Assembly: GCA_947446885.1 (NCBI GenBank)
Contig: CANFHZ010000002.1
Coordinates: forward strand, 1 to 58,736
From: Comamonadaceae bacterium
GTDB lineage: Bacteria > Pseudomonadota > Gammaproteobacteria > Burkholderiales > Burkholderiaceae_C
Length of the DNA stretch: 58,736 bases
Reading direction: 5' to 3'
Shown here: piece after piece, positions 38,577 to 48,129 of the stretch
Position numbering within the stretch: the first letter of the stretch is position 1
How the letters are laid out: every line of letters begins with the position of its first letter
Program-made: the position numbers and the translations under genes
Notes under the pieces: model-generated
Seen by the model: only the letters and a program-made list of their open reading frames with translations
The model's database searches: none
Told to the model about the DNA's origin: nothing

Positions 38577-39578
38577 ATGAACCAGGAAGACGCCAACGCG
38601 ACACCGGCTGCCGACGCAAGCGAGCAGCCTGACCCGCCCTTCGACGCACAGGACGTCCATGAGACGCCCAGCACCAGCGAGGAAAGCCCGGTGCAGGACG
38701 CCGCTGCAAGCGATGCCCCCCGTGTATTTGACGCCCAGACCCATGCCGTGACCACGACGGCGGTGGAAAAAGTGCTGGCGGACTTGCACGATAAGGAAGT
38801 CGAAGAAATCAACCAGCTCAAGTCCTCGCTGATCGACTCGGCTGAGTTGGCCACCCGGGCTTCGGGGCTGGCCGCCCTGGCCGGTGGGGCTATGCAAAAG
38901 GCCACCACCAAGCTCACCGAGACCTATGGCTCTGCCCAGCAGTTAGCCATGATTGTGTTGGCGGTTTTTGTCGCGCTCTCCGTTGTGGCGATCACGCTGT
39001 TCGGCTTCATGACTTACCGCTTGCAGGAGCGGGTCGGGCAGCTCGACGCCATGCTGGTTGCCGTTGGCAAGCGGGTGGTTGCCATGGACGAATCCATCGA
39101 TCTGTTCAATAACACGGGCAACCTGCTGGGCGACGTGTCGCTGAAACAAAGCGGTGTGGTGACCTCGCAAAAGCAACTCGAGTCGCGCGTGGATGATGTG
39201 GCCAAGGGCCTGAGCAATTTGATCGACGCGATGTCCAAAAAACCTGCCGCAGAAGGCAAGACCCAGGACAACACCAAGCAGTTGCAACAGGCGCTGGAGC
39301 AAACCACCAAGCAGGTGCAGGCGCTGGAGCAAAAAATCCAGGCCCAGGGTGAAATCCTGAAACAGTTGGCGGCCCAGGGACAGCGACCCGTGGTCGTGCA
39401 GACCGACGCAGCCGCGCTCAAGAAAGCCGCAGAAGCCGCAGCCAAAGGCGTTAAAGACAAGATGGACCAGGAGGCCGCTGCCCGCACCGCAGCCGCTGCG
39501 GCAGCCGCACCACCGGCTCCGCCGCCCAAACCACGCGAGCGTCCGGTGCAGTACCCGCGCCCCGGGACGACCGAGTAG
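38577..39578 (+). CDS. Bitopic coiled-coil protein of unknown function
   Basis: A 333-residue protein. An acidic N-terminal 100 residues precede one membrane segment (about 121-145, QQLAMIVLAVFVALSVVAITLFGFM). The C-terminal half is predicted coiled coil (QLQQALEQTTKQVQALEQKIQAQGEILKQL) followed by an Ala/Pro-rich tail. Which side faces the periplasm is not certain. It is last in the fliK-to-flhB run and may work with the SPOR protein; no homologue of known function is recognised. Confidence 0.6.
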   Translation: MNQEDANATPAADASEQPDPPFDAQDVHETPSTSEESPVQDAAASDAPRVFDAQTHAVTTTAVEKVLADLHDKEVEEINQLKSSLIDSAELATRASGLAALAGGAMQKATTKLTETYGSAQQLAMIVLAVFVALSVVAITLFGFMTYRLQERVGQLDAMLVAVGKRVVAMDESIDLFNNTGNLLGDVSLKQSGVVTSQKQLESRVDDVAKGLSNLIDAMSKKPAAEGKTQDNTKQLQQALEQTTKQVQALEQKIQAQGEILKQLAAQGQRPVVVQTDAAALKKAAEAAAKGVKDKMDQEAAARTAAAAAAAPPAPPPKPRERPVQYPRPGTTE

Positions 39579-39617
39579 CGCAGCAGCTCAGGCGCTATTC
39601 GGTAGCCAGCGCGCAGC

Positions 39618-40760
<1,143 letters not shown>

Positions 40761-40898
40761 AATGGTTTTGTGTCAACAAGGCCGGGGCAGCAGCCGGGAG
40801 AGGTGTTTACACGCCCTTCATGTCCAACGAGGCCGCATGATAGCAGCGACTGTCGATAAGCGGACACTTTTTCGACGGCGTGCGTTTTTGCCAAGCTT

Positions 40899-40925
40899 TT
40901 GACACCCTGCACCGGATTGCATAAT
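40899..40925 (+). promoter_or_regulatory. Candidate promoter of the repeat-protein cassette
   Basis: TTGACA (40899-40904) is a perfect -35 element, and CATAAT (40920-40925) matches five of six -10 bases, but the spacer is only 15 bases. It lies 48 bases before the first Sel1 gene. A weak sigma-54-like sequence (TGGCTTTCTATTTGTT, starting 40925) overlaps it but lacks the -12 GC. Confidence 0.35.
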
Positions 40926-40972
40926 GGCTTTCTATTTGTTTTGCCAAACGCCCTCTTGCAGCGAAGCCGCAC

Positions 40973-42298
40973 ATGACCCTCGCCTTGGCTGACCCCCGCA
41001 GCGCCGCCCTGACCAACCTGGGAAGCATGTATGCCCAGGGTCTGGGTGTGCCGCAGGATTTTGCGCAGGCCTTGCAGTGTTATGAATCGGCCGCGCTACG
41101 CGGCCAGGTGCAGGCACAGACCAACTTGGGTGTGATGCATGCGCATGGCCAGGGTGTTCCACAGGATTTTGCGTCCGCAGCGCGCTGGTACGAATCGGCC
41201 GCCGCCCAGGGAGAGCCCAGTGCCCAATCCCAGCTGGCCGCTTTTTACGCCAACGGAATTGGCGTTGCGCAAGACTTTGACCGCGCCCGCGCGCTCTATG
41301 AACAGGCCGCAGCCCACGGTGATCCACTGGCCCATGCCAATCTGGGCATCATGTACGCCAACGGCCAAGGCGTGAGCCCCGACCCGGAGCGGGCCCGCAG
41401 CCACTTTGCCCAGGGTGCTGATGCGGGCGAGGCCGCGGCCCAATACGGCATGGGTGTGCTGTGCGCCCAGAAAAATCCGCCCGACTGGGTGCAGGCCAAG
41501 GACTGGTACACCCGGGCCGGGCTGCAGGGGCATGTGCAGGCGCAGTTCAATCTGGGTCATTTGCACAGCGCGGTTGCGGACCTTGCACCCGATTACGACC
41601 AGGCTGTGCAGTGGTACGGCAAGGCAGCTGCCCAGGGCGATCCGGCTGCGCACTACAACCTCGGGGTGATGTACAGCAGCGGCCTGGGCCTTGCACGCGA
41701 CCCGGCGCAGGCGCTGGAACATTACCGTGCTGCCGCTGCGCTGGGCGAGGTGTCAGCGCAGTTCAACCTGGGGGTGATGGCACTCCTGGGCGAGGGCATG
41801 GACCAGGATTTTGCGCAAGCCCTGGCCTGGTTCGGCCAGGCCGCAGAGGCTGGCGACGCGCAGGCCCAATTGCAAATGGGCGTACTGATCGCCAACGGCC
41901 AGGGTACCCAGGCCAATGCCGAGGTCGCCTGCCAGTGGCTGCAATTGGCCGCCGACCAGGGTGAAGCCAATGCCTGGTTCAACCTGGGCCAGTTGTACGA
42001 GCGCGAGCAACCGGGTGGGCCACGGCTGCAGCAGGCTCTGGCCAGTTACCGCGCCGCTGCGGCGATGGGATTTGCCCCGGCGCAAGCCGCCCTGGGTTGG
42101 ATGTATGCCAAGGGCGCCGGCACCTTGCAGGACTATGTCAAAGCGCATATGTGGTTCAACATCGGTGCCACGGGTGGCAACGCCGCCGCCTTGGAGGGCC
42201 GCGACTTTGTGGCGGCCCGCATGTCACCGCAGCACATCGCGCAGGCGCAGGATTTGGCGCGCGAAGCCCAGAAAAAGCATTTGCAAGGCTATGACTGA
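40973..42298 (+). CDS. Sel1-repeat protein (11 repeats)
   Basis: A 441-residue protein made almost wholly of eleven Sel1-type TPR repeats of about 36 residues, with the pattern NLGxMYxxGxGVxxDxxxAxxWYxxAAxxG. No signal peptide or membrane segment is seen, so it is probably cytoplasmic. Such solenoids mediate protein-protein contacts; the partner is unknown. It is first in the cassette, divergent from the FleQ-like activator, and its last 8 bases overlap the next gene. An earlier start could exist but the ATG at 40973 begins close to the first repeat. Confidence 0.75.
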   Translation: MTLALADPRSAALTNLGSMYAQGLGVPQDFAQALQCYESAALRGQVQAQTNLGVMHAHGQGVPQDFASAARWYESAAAQGEPSAQSQLAAFYANGIGVAQDFDRARALYEQAAAHGDPLAHANLGIMYANGQGVSPDPERARSHFAQGADAGEAAAQYGMGVLCAQKNPPDWVQAKDWYTRAGLQGHVQAQFNLGHLHSAVADLAPDYDQAVQWYGKAAAQGDPAAHYNLGVMYSSGLGLARDPAQALEHYRAAAALGEVSAQFNLGVMALLGEGMDQDFAQALAWFGQAAEAGDAQAQLQMGVLIANGQGTQANAEVACQWLQLAADQGEANAWFNLGQLYEREQPGGPRLQQALASYRAAAAMGFAPAQAALGWMYAKGAGTLQDYVKAHMWFNIGATGGNAAALEGRDFVAARMSPQHIAQAQDLAREAQKKHLQGYD

Positions 42299-43649
42299 GA
42301 CCGCCGCTGCCGGGCACCTGTCTGCGGGCGCGCCGCAGGCTTTTTTCTCCCAGGAATGGGCCCAATTGGAAGATGCGCTGGACCAGGCCCGCTCGCGCAT
42401 CATGGTGCGCTGTCAGCACACGCTGGCACGGGTGGTTTTTGACGCCCTGGTGCAATCCCGCCGCGCCGGGGTGGCTGTGCAACTGGCCCTGCCCGACACC
42501 GCCTTGAACCGCCACTCGGCCATCGCCTGGGAGCGGCTGAGCGCCATCGGCGGCCAGATTGCCTGGTTGCCCAGCCCCACTGCAGCCACCGCTGATCTGC
42601 CTTTTCCGCCCCTGGTTGTGCTGCTGGACGACGCGCTGGTGTTCACCGGAAAACTCGGCACCGGTTTCTGTCCGGCTGACGACGCCGCTGCGGTGCCCGG
42701 CCTGGTGTGCTGGGGGGACGCCGATTTTGTGCGCCAGACCCGGCAGGTTGTGGATGAAGAGGCTGGCTGGCTGGCGCACAGTGCGGCGCCAGCCGGGGAC
42801 GAGTCGGCAGCGCGCTCGGTGCAATTACGGCAGGACGGCGGCGTGGTGCAGCAAGCCTGGCTGGCCCGCGTATTGCAAAACCATGCGCTGGCGACCCAAG
42901 CTGAAATTGCCGAGACGCAGCGCCAGATGGCTTTGTTTGACCACGCGCAAGAACAGGCCCTGGGCCCATTGATGCGGGACTACCTGCGCTGCAAAGCGCA
43001 GTATCTGCACCACCTTGCGCTGCAAGACCAGGCCGCGCGCGAGGAAGCCCGTGCGGCCCAGCAGCGCTGGGACGACTACGCATCTGCGCAGGCGGCCCCG
43101 GAGGAGGAAGCGGGGCCGGTCGATCTGGATGCCGATGCGCTGGATCAGCTCAAACAGCTCTACCGCAAATTGGCCATGCAATGCCACCCGGACCGGGTGG
43201 CTGACACCGACCAGGACCGCGCTGCGCAGTTGTTCCAATCCTTGCAAAGCAGTTACCGCCGTGGCGACATGGCGGCCCTGTTTGCTCTGCAGGAGTCGGT
43301 GGCGCGTGCCGGATTCCAGTTGCCGCGTGCCGATCCGCCGCCGCAGGATGCCGACGCAGCAGCGCAGAGTCAGGCAGCGGACGCAGCAAGCCAGGGCGCG
43401 CATGCGCGCCTGCGCGCCCTGCGCAGCGCCCTGGTCCAGCGCCAGAATGCGCTGGAGACCCTGCGCACCTCGGCAACCTGGCGTACCCTGAGCAGCCAAC
43501 CCAACTGGTCGCTCTGGTTTGCCCAGCAACAGCAGCACCTCCAGTCGGAATTGCAGCGTTTTGAGTCGGCTCTACAGGCCGGTGCGCCCGGCCCTGTGGC
43601 GCAGCCAGCGCCGCAGGACAGCGCAGCCCCCGCGGTATCGCATGTCTGA
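42291..43649 (+). CDS. J-domain protein with phospholipase-D-like N-terminal half
   Basis: A 452-residue protein. Residues about 30-125 resemble a phospholipase-D-like fold (SRIMVRCQHTLARVVFDAL, RRAGVAVQLALPD, PPLVVLLDDALVFTGKLG), but the catalytic HxK motif is not present, so it is probably non-enzymatic. A J-domain-like segment at about 283-330 (QLKQLYRKLAMQCHPDR) has the HPD motif at 299-301 that stimulates Hsp70. Coiled coils lie before and after it. It overlaps both neighbours by 8 bases, so translation is coupled. Function is unknown; recruitment of DnaK to the neighbouring repeat proteins is conceivable. Confidence 0.66.
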   Translation: MTETAAAGHLSAGAPQAFFSQEWAQLEDALDQARSRIMVRCQHTLARVVFDALVQSRRAGVAVQLALPDTALNRHSAIAWERLSAIGGQIAWLPSPTAATADLPFPPLVVLLDDALVFTGKLGTGFCPADDAAAVPGLVCWGDADFVRQTRQVVDEEAGWLAHSAAPAGDESAARSVQLRQDGGVVQQAWLARVLQNHALATQAEIAETQRQMALFDHAQEQALGPLMRDYLRCKAQYLHHLALQDQAAREEARAAQQRWDDYASAQAAPEEEAGPVDLDADALDQLKQLYRKLAMQCHPDRVADTDQDRAAQLFQSLQSSYRRGDMAALFALQESVARAGFQLPRADPPPQDADAAAQSQAADAASQGAHARLRALRSALVQRQNALETLRTSATWRTLSSQPNWSLWFAQQQQHLQSELQRFESALQAGAPGPVAQPAPQDSAAPAVSHV

Positions 43650-45156
43650 GGTGGGGGAGTCTGGCAGCGCCTTGCGCACGGTAGCCGGGCAAGGACTGAC
43701 ACGGGCCGGTGCCAAGCGTCTGGACCTGGTGGCGCAGACCCTGGACGATGTGCAGCAGCGCGAGACCCGTGCCTTCTTCGCCTCGCACCCGGTTGTGCTG
43801 CTGCACTGTGTGCAAAACCACTACCCGCTCGATGCTGAACTGCTGGCCACCCACGCCTTGCGCTGGGACTGGCGCCGGCTGAGCGCCAGCGCGGCCATAC
43901 CCTGGTCGCTGGACCTGCTCAGCCAGTTCGCCGATTACTGGGACTGGGACTCCCTCAGCAAAAACGGATCCCTGCCCTGGTCCAGCGCCTTGCTTCAGGC
44001 TTTTGTGCGGCGCTGGAACTGGGGCCTGCTCAGCAGCAACCCGTCGCTGCCCTGGAGCCTGGAACTGCTCGAGACATTCGCCCCCTTGTGGGATTGGCGC
44101 GTGCTCAGCCGCAACGCGGAACTGCCCTGGACCGGCGCGCTCATCACCGGCAACACCCACCTGTGGGACTGGGTGGGCCTGAGCTGGAACGACGGCCTGC
44201 CCTGGAACATCACGCTGATGACGCGCTTTGCCGAGCGCTGGGACTGGACCGGCCTGAGCGCCAATCCCGGTTTGCCGCTGGATGCCGACCTGGTGGCCGA
44301 ATTTGCCCCGCTGTGGAACTGGTCCTGGCTGAGCCGCAATACCCAGCTTGCCGCAGACGCCGACCTGCTCCACGCCTATGCCGACCAGTGGGACTGGACG
44401 GCGCTGAGCCAGCGCCGCCTGCTGCGCTGGAGTCCCGACCTGATTGCCCGCTTTGCCACCCGTTGGGATTGGCATGCGCTGAGTGCCAATGCCGCATTGC
44501 CCTGGACCGAGGATGTGCTGCTGCAGTGGGAAGACCGCTGGGACTGGCAGGCCTTGAGCGGCAATACCGGACTGGCTTGGACGGAAGCGCTGGTGGAGCG
44601 CTACGTATCGTCCTGGGATTGGGAGCAGCTGAGCGAAAACCCGGCCCTGCCCTGGAGCCCGGAATGGGTGGCGCGCTGGGCCGATCACTGGGATTGGGAT
44701 CGGCTGAGCTGGAACCCGGCCTTGCCCTGGTCGCATCCGGGTGCGGTGGGCATGCTGCAGGCGCATGCTGACCGCTGGGATTGGGCTGGCCTGAGCCAGA
44801 GCGCGCACATGCCCTGGTCGCATGCCTGGCTTGATGCCTGTCTGGAGCGTTGGGACTGGGAGCGCCTGAGTGCCAATCCAGCCTTGTTCGCGGCAGTAGG
44901 TGCGGCCATAGACACTGCTGCGGCCGCGGCTTTCGTCAACCGCTACGCCGACCAGTGGAATTGGGCCACCCTGAGCGGTCAGGCCACGCTGCCCTGGTCC
45001 CAGGGCTTTTACCGGCTCTGCGCCGACCAGGTTTTTCCACATCTGGTGGCGCAGCACCAGGATTTTGGCGTCTCCACCCTTGGCGCTGACGTGGTGGCTG
45101 GCTTGTTGGCGGATTTGGACAGCGGCGAAATCTTGCCGGGTACGCATATTGCTTGA
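43642..45156 (+). CDS. W[DN]W-repeat protein (15 repeats)
   Basis: A 504-residue protein that I do not recognise by function. From residue 75 to about 460 it has fifteen W[DN]W motifs; the first twelve are spaced exactly 25 residues apart, the rest at 29, 25 and 35. The unit reads W[DN]W-x2-LS-x-N-x2-LPW-x4-L-x5-(F/Y). This suggests a regular helical solenoid with stacked tryptophans. No signal peptide is seen. It overlaps the J-domain gene by 8 bases. The last ~45 residues are non-repetitive. Confidence 0.75.
   Translation: MSEVGESGSALRTVAGQGLTRAGAKRLDLVAQTLDDVQQRETRAFFASHPVVLLHCVQNHYPLDAELLATHALRWDWRRLSASAAIPWSLDLLSQFADYWDWDSLSKNGSLPWSSALLQAFVRRWNWGLLSSNPSLPWSLELLETFAPLWDWRVLSRNAELPWTGALITGNTHLWDWVGLSWNDGLPWNITLMTRFAERWDWTGLSANPGLPLDADLVAEFAPLWNWSWLSRNTQLAADADLLHAYADQWDWTALSQRRLLRWSPDLIARFATRWDWHALSANAALPWTEDVLLQWEDRWDWQALSGNTGLAWTEALVERYVSSWDWEQLSENPALPWSPEWVARWADHWDWDRLSWNPALPWSHPGAVGMLQAHADRWDWAGLSQSAHMPWSHAWLDACLERWDWERLSANPALFAAVGAAIDTAAAAAFVNRYADQWNWATLSGQATLPWSQGFYRLCADQVFPHLVAQHQDFGVSTLGADVVAGLLADLDSGEILPGTHIA
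43864..45015 (+). repeat. 75-base periodic repeats encoding W[DN]W units
   Basis: The coding sequence repeats at 75-base intervals, with TGGGACTGG or TGGGATTGG at the head of most units and CTGCCCTGG a few codons on. Units are diverged between these anchors, so the repeat is best seen in protein. It is a coding repeat, not a CRISPR array. Confidence 0.8.
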
Positions 45157-45246
45157 TTCGCGCTGAATTGTCCCTTCTTGCCGCTTTGCGCTGCCCGGCC
45201 TTACAGCCTGGGCGACCGGGGCGTGCCCATCGTCAAGGATTCCGGA

Positions 45247-45459
45247 ATGAGCCTATTGCATCCACTGGCACCCGCGCAGCACATGCAGGCACAGGCACAT
45301 CTTCCGCGCGAGGATTACCAGGAGCCTGAGCCGGTAACGGCCCACATCGTGGCCCACCAACTGCACGTGCCGCACGGCCAGCGGCTGCACAGCAGCACCC
45401 ACCAATTCCATGCGCCCCAGCACCAGGCGCTGGGAGCGGTTCTCATCCCGCACGAGTGA
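45247..45459 (+). CDS. Small His-rich protein
   Basis: A 70-residue reading frame with twelve histidines, spread from LHP near the start through VAHQLHVPHGQRLHSSTHQFHAPQHQ. It has a good ribosome binding site (AAGGA, 7 bases before the ATG) and lies in the 320-base gap between the W[DN]W and large Sel1 genes. It has no membrane segment. Metal binding is conceivable. A coding frame on the opposite strand also exists, and no homologue is recognised, so this call is weak. Confidence 0.42.
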   Translation: MSLLHPLAPAQHMQAQAHLPREDYQEPEPVTAHIVAHQLHVPHGQRLHSSTHQFHAPQHQALGAVLIPHE

Positions 45460-45478
45460 TCCGCCCGCCGGTGCTGCT

Positions 45479-48109
45479 GTGAAAACCCTGCTCGACGACG
45501 CCAACGCCGCCTACCGCCGGGGCGACTTCGCCAATGCCTTGCGCATTTCGCGGCCCTTGGCGTCGCTGGACTACGCCGCCGCCCAAAACAACCTGGGCTT
45601 TATGTACGCCAACGGCCAGGGCGTGAACCAGGATTACCAGGAAGCCCTCAAGTGGTACCGCCTGGCTGCCGCCCAGGGCTACGCTCCGGCGCAATACAAC
45701 CTGGGCTTTATGTATGCCAACGGGCAGGGCGTGGCGCGCGACGACGCCTTGGCGCTGGACTGGTACGAGCAGGCGGCCGAGCAAGGTTTGTCCGACGTGC
45801 AGACCAATTTGGCTTTTATGTATGCCAACGGCCAGGGCGCAGCGCAGGACAGCGCCCGCGCCGCCCACTGGTTTGCCAAAGCCGCAGCCCAGGGTGATGC
45901 CACAGCGCAGTTCCACCTCGGCTTGATGTATGCCCAGGGCGACGGATTGCCGCAGGATATGGTGCAGGCGCTCAAGTGGTACGAGTCCGCTGCCGCCCAG
46001 GGCCATGCCTACGCCCAACTCAAACTCGGTCTCCTGCTCTCGCAGGGCCAGCATCCGGCGGTGCCGCAGGATCTGGGGCAGGCGCGCAAGTGGTACGCCC
46101 TGGCGGCCGGACAAGGTGACGCGGCGGCCCAGTTCAATTTGGCTTTGATGCATGCCCAGGGTCAGGGCGCGGAGGCCGACCTCTGCGCAGCCCATGCCCT
46201 GTACACCCAGGCGGCGCAGAGCGGCCTGGCTTGCGCCCAGTTCAATCTGGGTGTTTTGTACGCCACCGGCCAGGGCTGCGAGGCCGATATGGACAAGGCC
46301 ATCGACTGCTACCGCGCCGCTGCTGCGCAGGACTACCCGCAAGCCATCTTCAATCTCGCTGTGCTGAGCGCCAACGGCGAGCACCTGCCGCTTGACATGA
46401 CCGAAGCCAGGGCCGCTTACGAACGTAGCGCCGCTTTGGGCTTGCCCCAAGCGCACTATGTGCTGGGCTGTCTGGCGCAGCGTGGCGCGACGGCGGATCT
46501 GGCGACCGCACGCCAGCACTACCAGGCGGCTGCTGATCTCGGCCATGCCGGGGCGCAGTGCAACCTGGGTGCGCTGTATGCCATGGGCATGGGTGTGAGC
46601 GCCGATCCGGTGCTGGCCGCCCAGTGGTACCGGCGTGCCGCAGAACAGGGCGACGCGCTGGCCCAGTGCAACTGGGGCTTGCTGTTGTTGCAGGCCGTCG
46701 ATGCCGCGCGGCACTACGGCCAGGCTTTTGCGCTGCTACGCCAGTCTGCCGATGCGGGTAACGCCGAGGCGCTCTACACCTTGGGCGTGATGTATGCCCA
46801 GGGCTGGGGTGTCCCCGCCGATGCGGCGCAGGCCGCGCTGTGTTTTGAACCGGCAGCCTTGACACACCATGCCCATGCCTGGTTCAACCTGGGGGTGATT
46901 TACGCCTCGGCCAGCGACGGCGGTGCCGATACGGCACCCGCATCCGGGCGCGAGGAAGGCCATGCGTTTGCGCGCGATATTCCCCGTGCGGCACAGAGTT
47001 TGCGCGAGGCAGCGGCCCTGGGTTGCGCCCAGGCCCACCACAACCTGGGCGTGCTGTTTGCGCTGGGTCAGGGCATGCCGGTGGACGTCTGGGAGGCTGC
47101 CACCCATTACCAGGCCGCAGCCGAGGCGGGCGATCCCAGTGCGCAGTACGCCCTGGGCATGTTGCTGGCGCAAGAAGACCCCGCTGCCCGCGCAGACCCC
47201 GGATCCAAGCAGGCGGCTTTTGCCGCGCTGGAGGCCAGCGCGCTGCTGCGTGCCGCTGCCGACCAGGGCCACCCCGGTGCGCTGCAACAGTACACCCTGA
47301 TGCACGCTGGCAGCAGCGATTTCCGTCCCGACTTCCGCCGAATTCTGGACAACTACCGCAGCCAGGCTGATGCCGGGGATGCGGCTGCGCAGTTCAACCT
47401 GGCGCTGATGTACGACCTGGGCCAGGGCACGCCGGTTGACAAGGCCCTGGCGGCGCATTGGTACGCCAAAGCCGCTGCACAGGCGCTGGCGCTTGCACAG
47501 TACAACCTGGGCGTTTTGCGCTGGCGCGTCCGCGCGCAGGACCCCAGCGCGCTGAACCAGGCGCAGACCCACTGGGAAGCTGCTGCCGCCACCGGCCTGG
47601 CACAGGCGCAGTTTGCGCTGGGGCTGGCCGTGCAGGCTGCGGGTGGCGATCCCGGTCGGTCCCTGGAATACTTCGATCAGGCCGCTCAGCAAGGCCATGT
47701 GCAGGCCCTCTTCAACCTGGCCAACGGCCTGCGGCTGACCGGGCTGGATTCCGATGCGCCCGATCTGTCCGCGCTGGTGCGCGCAGCCCAGGCCTACGAG
47801 CGTGCCGCGCAGCTGGGCGATGTGCTCGCCATGTACATGCTGGCACGGGCCCACTGGCACGGGGAGGGCCTGCCCACCAGCGCCGACCAGGCCCTCCACT
47901 GGTACACCCGTGCCGCCGATCAGGGCGATGCCGGGGCCCAGTTTTGCCTGGGACATATGTATGCCAACGGCCAGGGTGTCGCGCAAGACTACACCCTGGC
48001 CGCCCGCTGGTATCTGGCCGCCGCCGGGGTGCCGGCACGTCCTGAACCCCCACCCACTTCACCACCCACGCCTCAAGAAGTCGGCCTGACTGCCGATGTT
48101 CACGGGTAG
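45479..48109 (+). CDS. Large Sel1-repeat protein (about 22 repeats)
   Basis: An 876-residue protein consisting of about 22 Sel1-type TPR repeats, the first few nearly identical (FMYANGQGV), with irregular insertions near repeats 13, 15 and 20. No signal peptide or membrane segment is evident. GTG 45479 begins just before the first helix (VKTLLDDANAAYRRGDF); an in-frame ATG at 45410 would overlap the small His-rich gene. It resembles the 441-residue protein at 40973 and probably arose with it by duplication and repeat expansion. It precedes the FlgP-like lipoprotein gene by 20 bases. Confidence 0.75.
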   Translation: MKTLLDDANAAYRRGDFANALRISRPLASLDYAAAQNNLGFMYANGQGVNQDYQEALKWYRLAAAQGYAPAQYNLGFMYANGQGVARDDALALDWYEQAAEQGLSDVQTNLAFMYANGQGAAQDSARAAHWFAKAAAQGDATAQFHLGLMYAQGDGLPQDMVQALKWYESAAAQGHAYAQLKLGLLLSQGQHPAVPQDLGQARKWYALAAGQGDAAAQFNLALMHAQGQGAEADLCAAHALYTQAAQSGLACAQFNLGVLYATGQGCEADMDKAIDCYRAAAAQDYPQAIFNLAVLSANGEHLPLDMTEARAAYERSAALGLPQAHYVLGCLAQRGATADLATARQHYQAAADLGHAGAQCNLGALYAMGMGVSADPVLAAQWYRRAAEQGDALAQCNWGLLLLQAVDAARHYGQAFALLRQSADAGNAEALYTLGVMYAQGWGVPADAAQAALCFEPAALTHHAHAWFNLGVIYASASDGGADTAPASGREEGHAFARDIPRAAQSLREAAALGCAQAHHNLGVLFALGQGMPVDVWEAATHYQAAAEAGDPSAQYALGMLLAQEDPAARADPGSKQAAFAALEASALLRAAADQGHPGALQQYTLMHAGSSDFRPDFRRILDNYRSQADAGDAAAQFNLALMYDLGQGTPVDKALAAHWYAKAAAQALALAQYNLGVLRWRVRAQDPSALNQAQTHWEAAAATGLAQAQFALGLAVQAAGGDPGRSLEYFDQAAQQGHVQALFNLANGLRLTGLDSDAPDLSALVRAAQAYERAAQLGDVLAMYMLARAHWHGEGLPTSADQALHWYTRAADQGDAGAQFCLGHMYANGQGVAQDYTLAARWYLAAAGVPARPEPPPTSPPTPQEVGLTADVHG

Positions 48110-48129
48110 ACCTACCAAAGGATTTCTTC

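Noticed and set aside
40925-40940. Sigma-54-like sequence TGGCTTTCTATTTGTT before the first Sel1 gene.
   Set aside because: The -12 element reads TTGT rather than TTGC, so the essential GC is missing.
43864-45015. Regular 75-base repeats considered as a CRISPR array.
   Set aside because: Spacing and variation follow codons, units are diverged throughout, and the frame is open; no cas genes are present.
43150-45147. Long open frame of 665 codons on the minus strand opposite the W[DN]W gene.
   Set aside because: It is a shadow of periodic codons; the plus-strand frame has the conserved repeat, coupling and start context.
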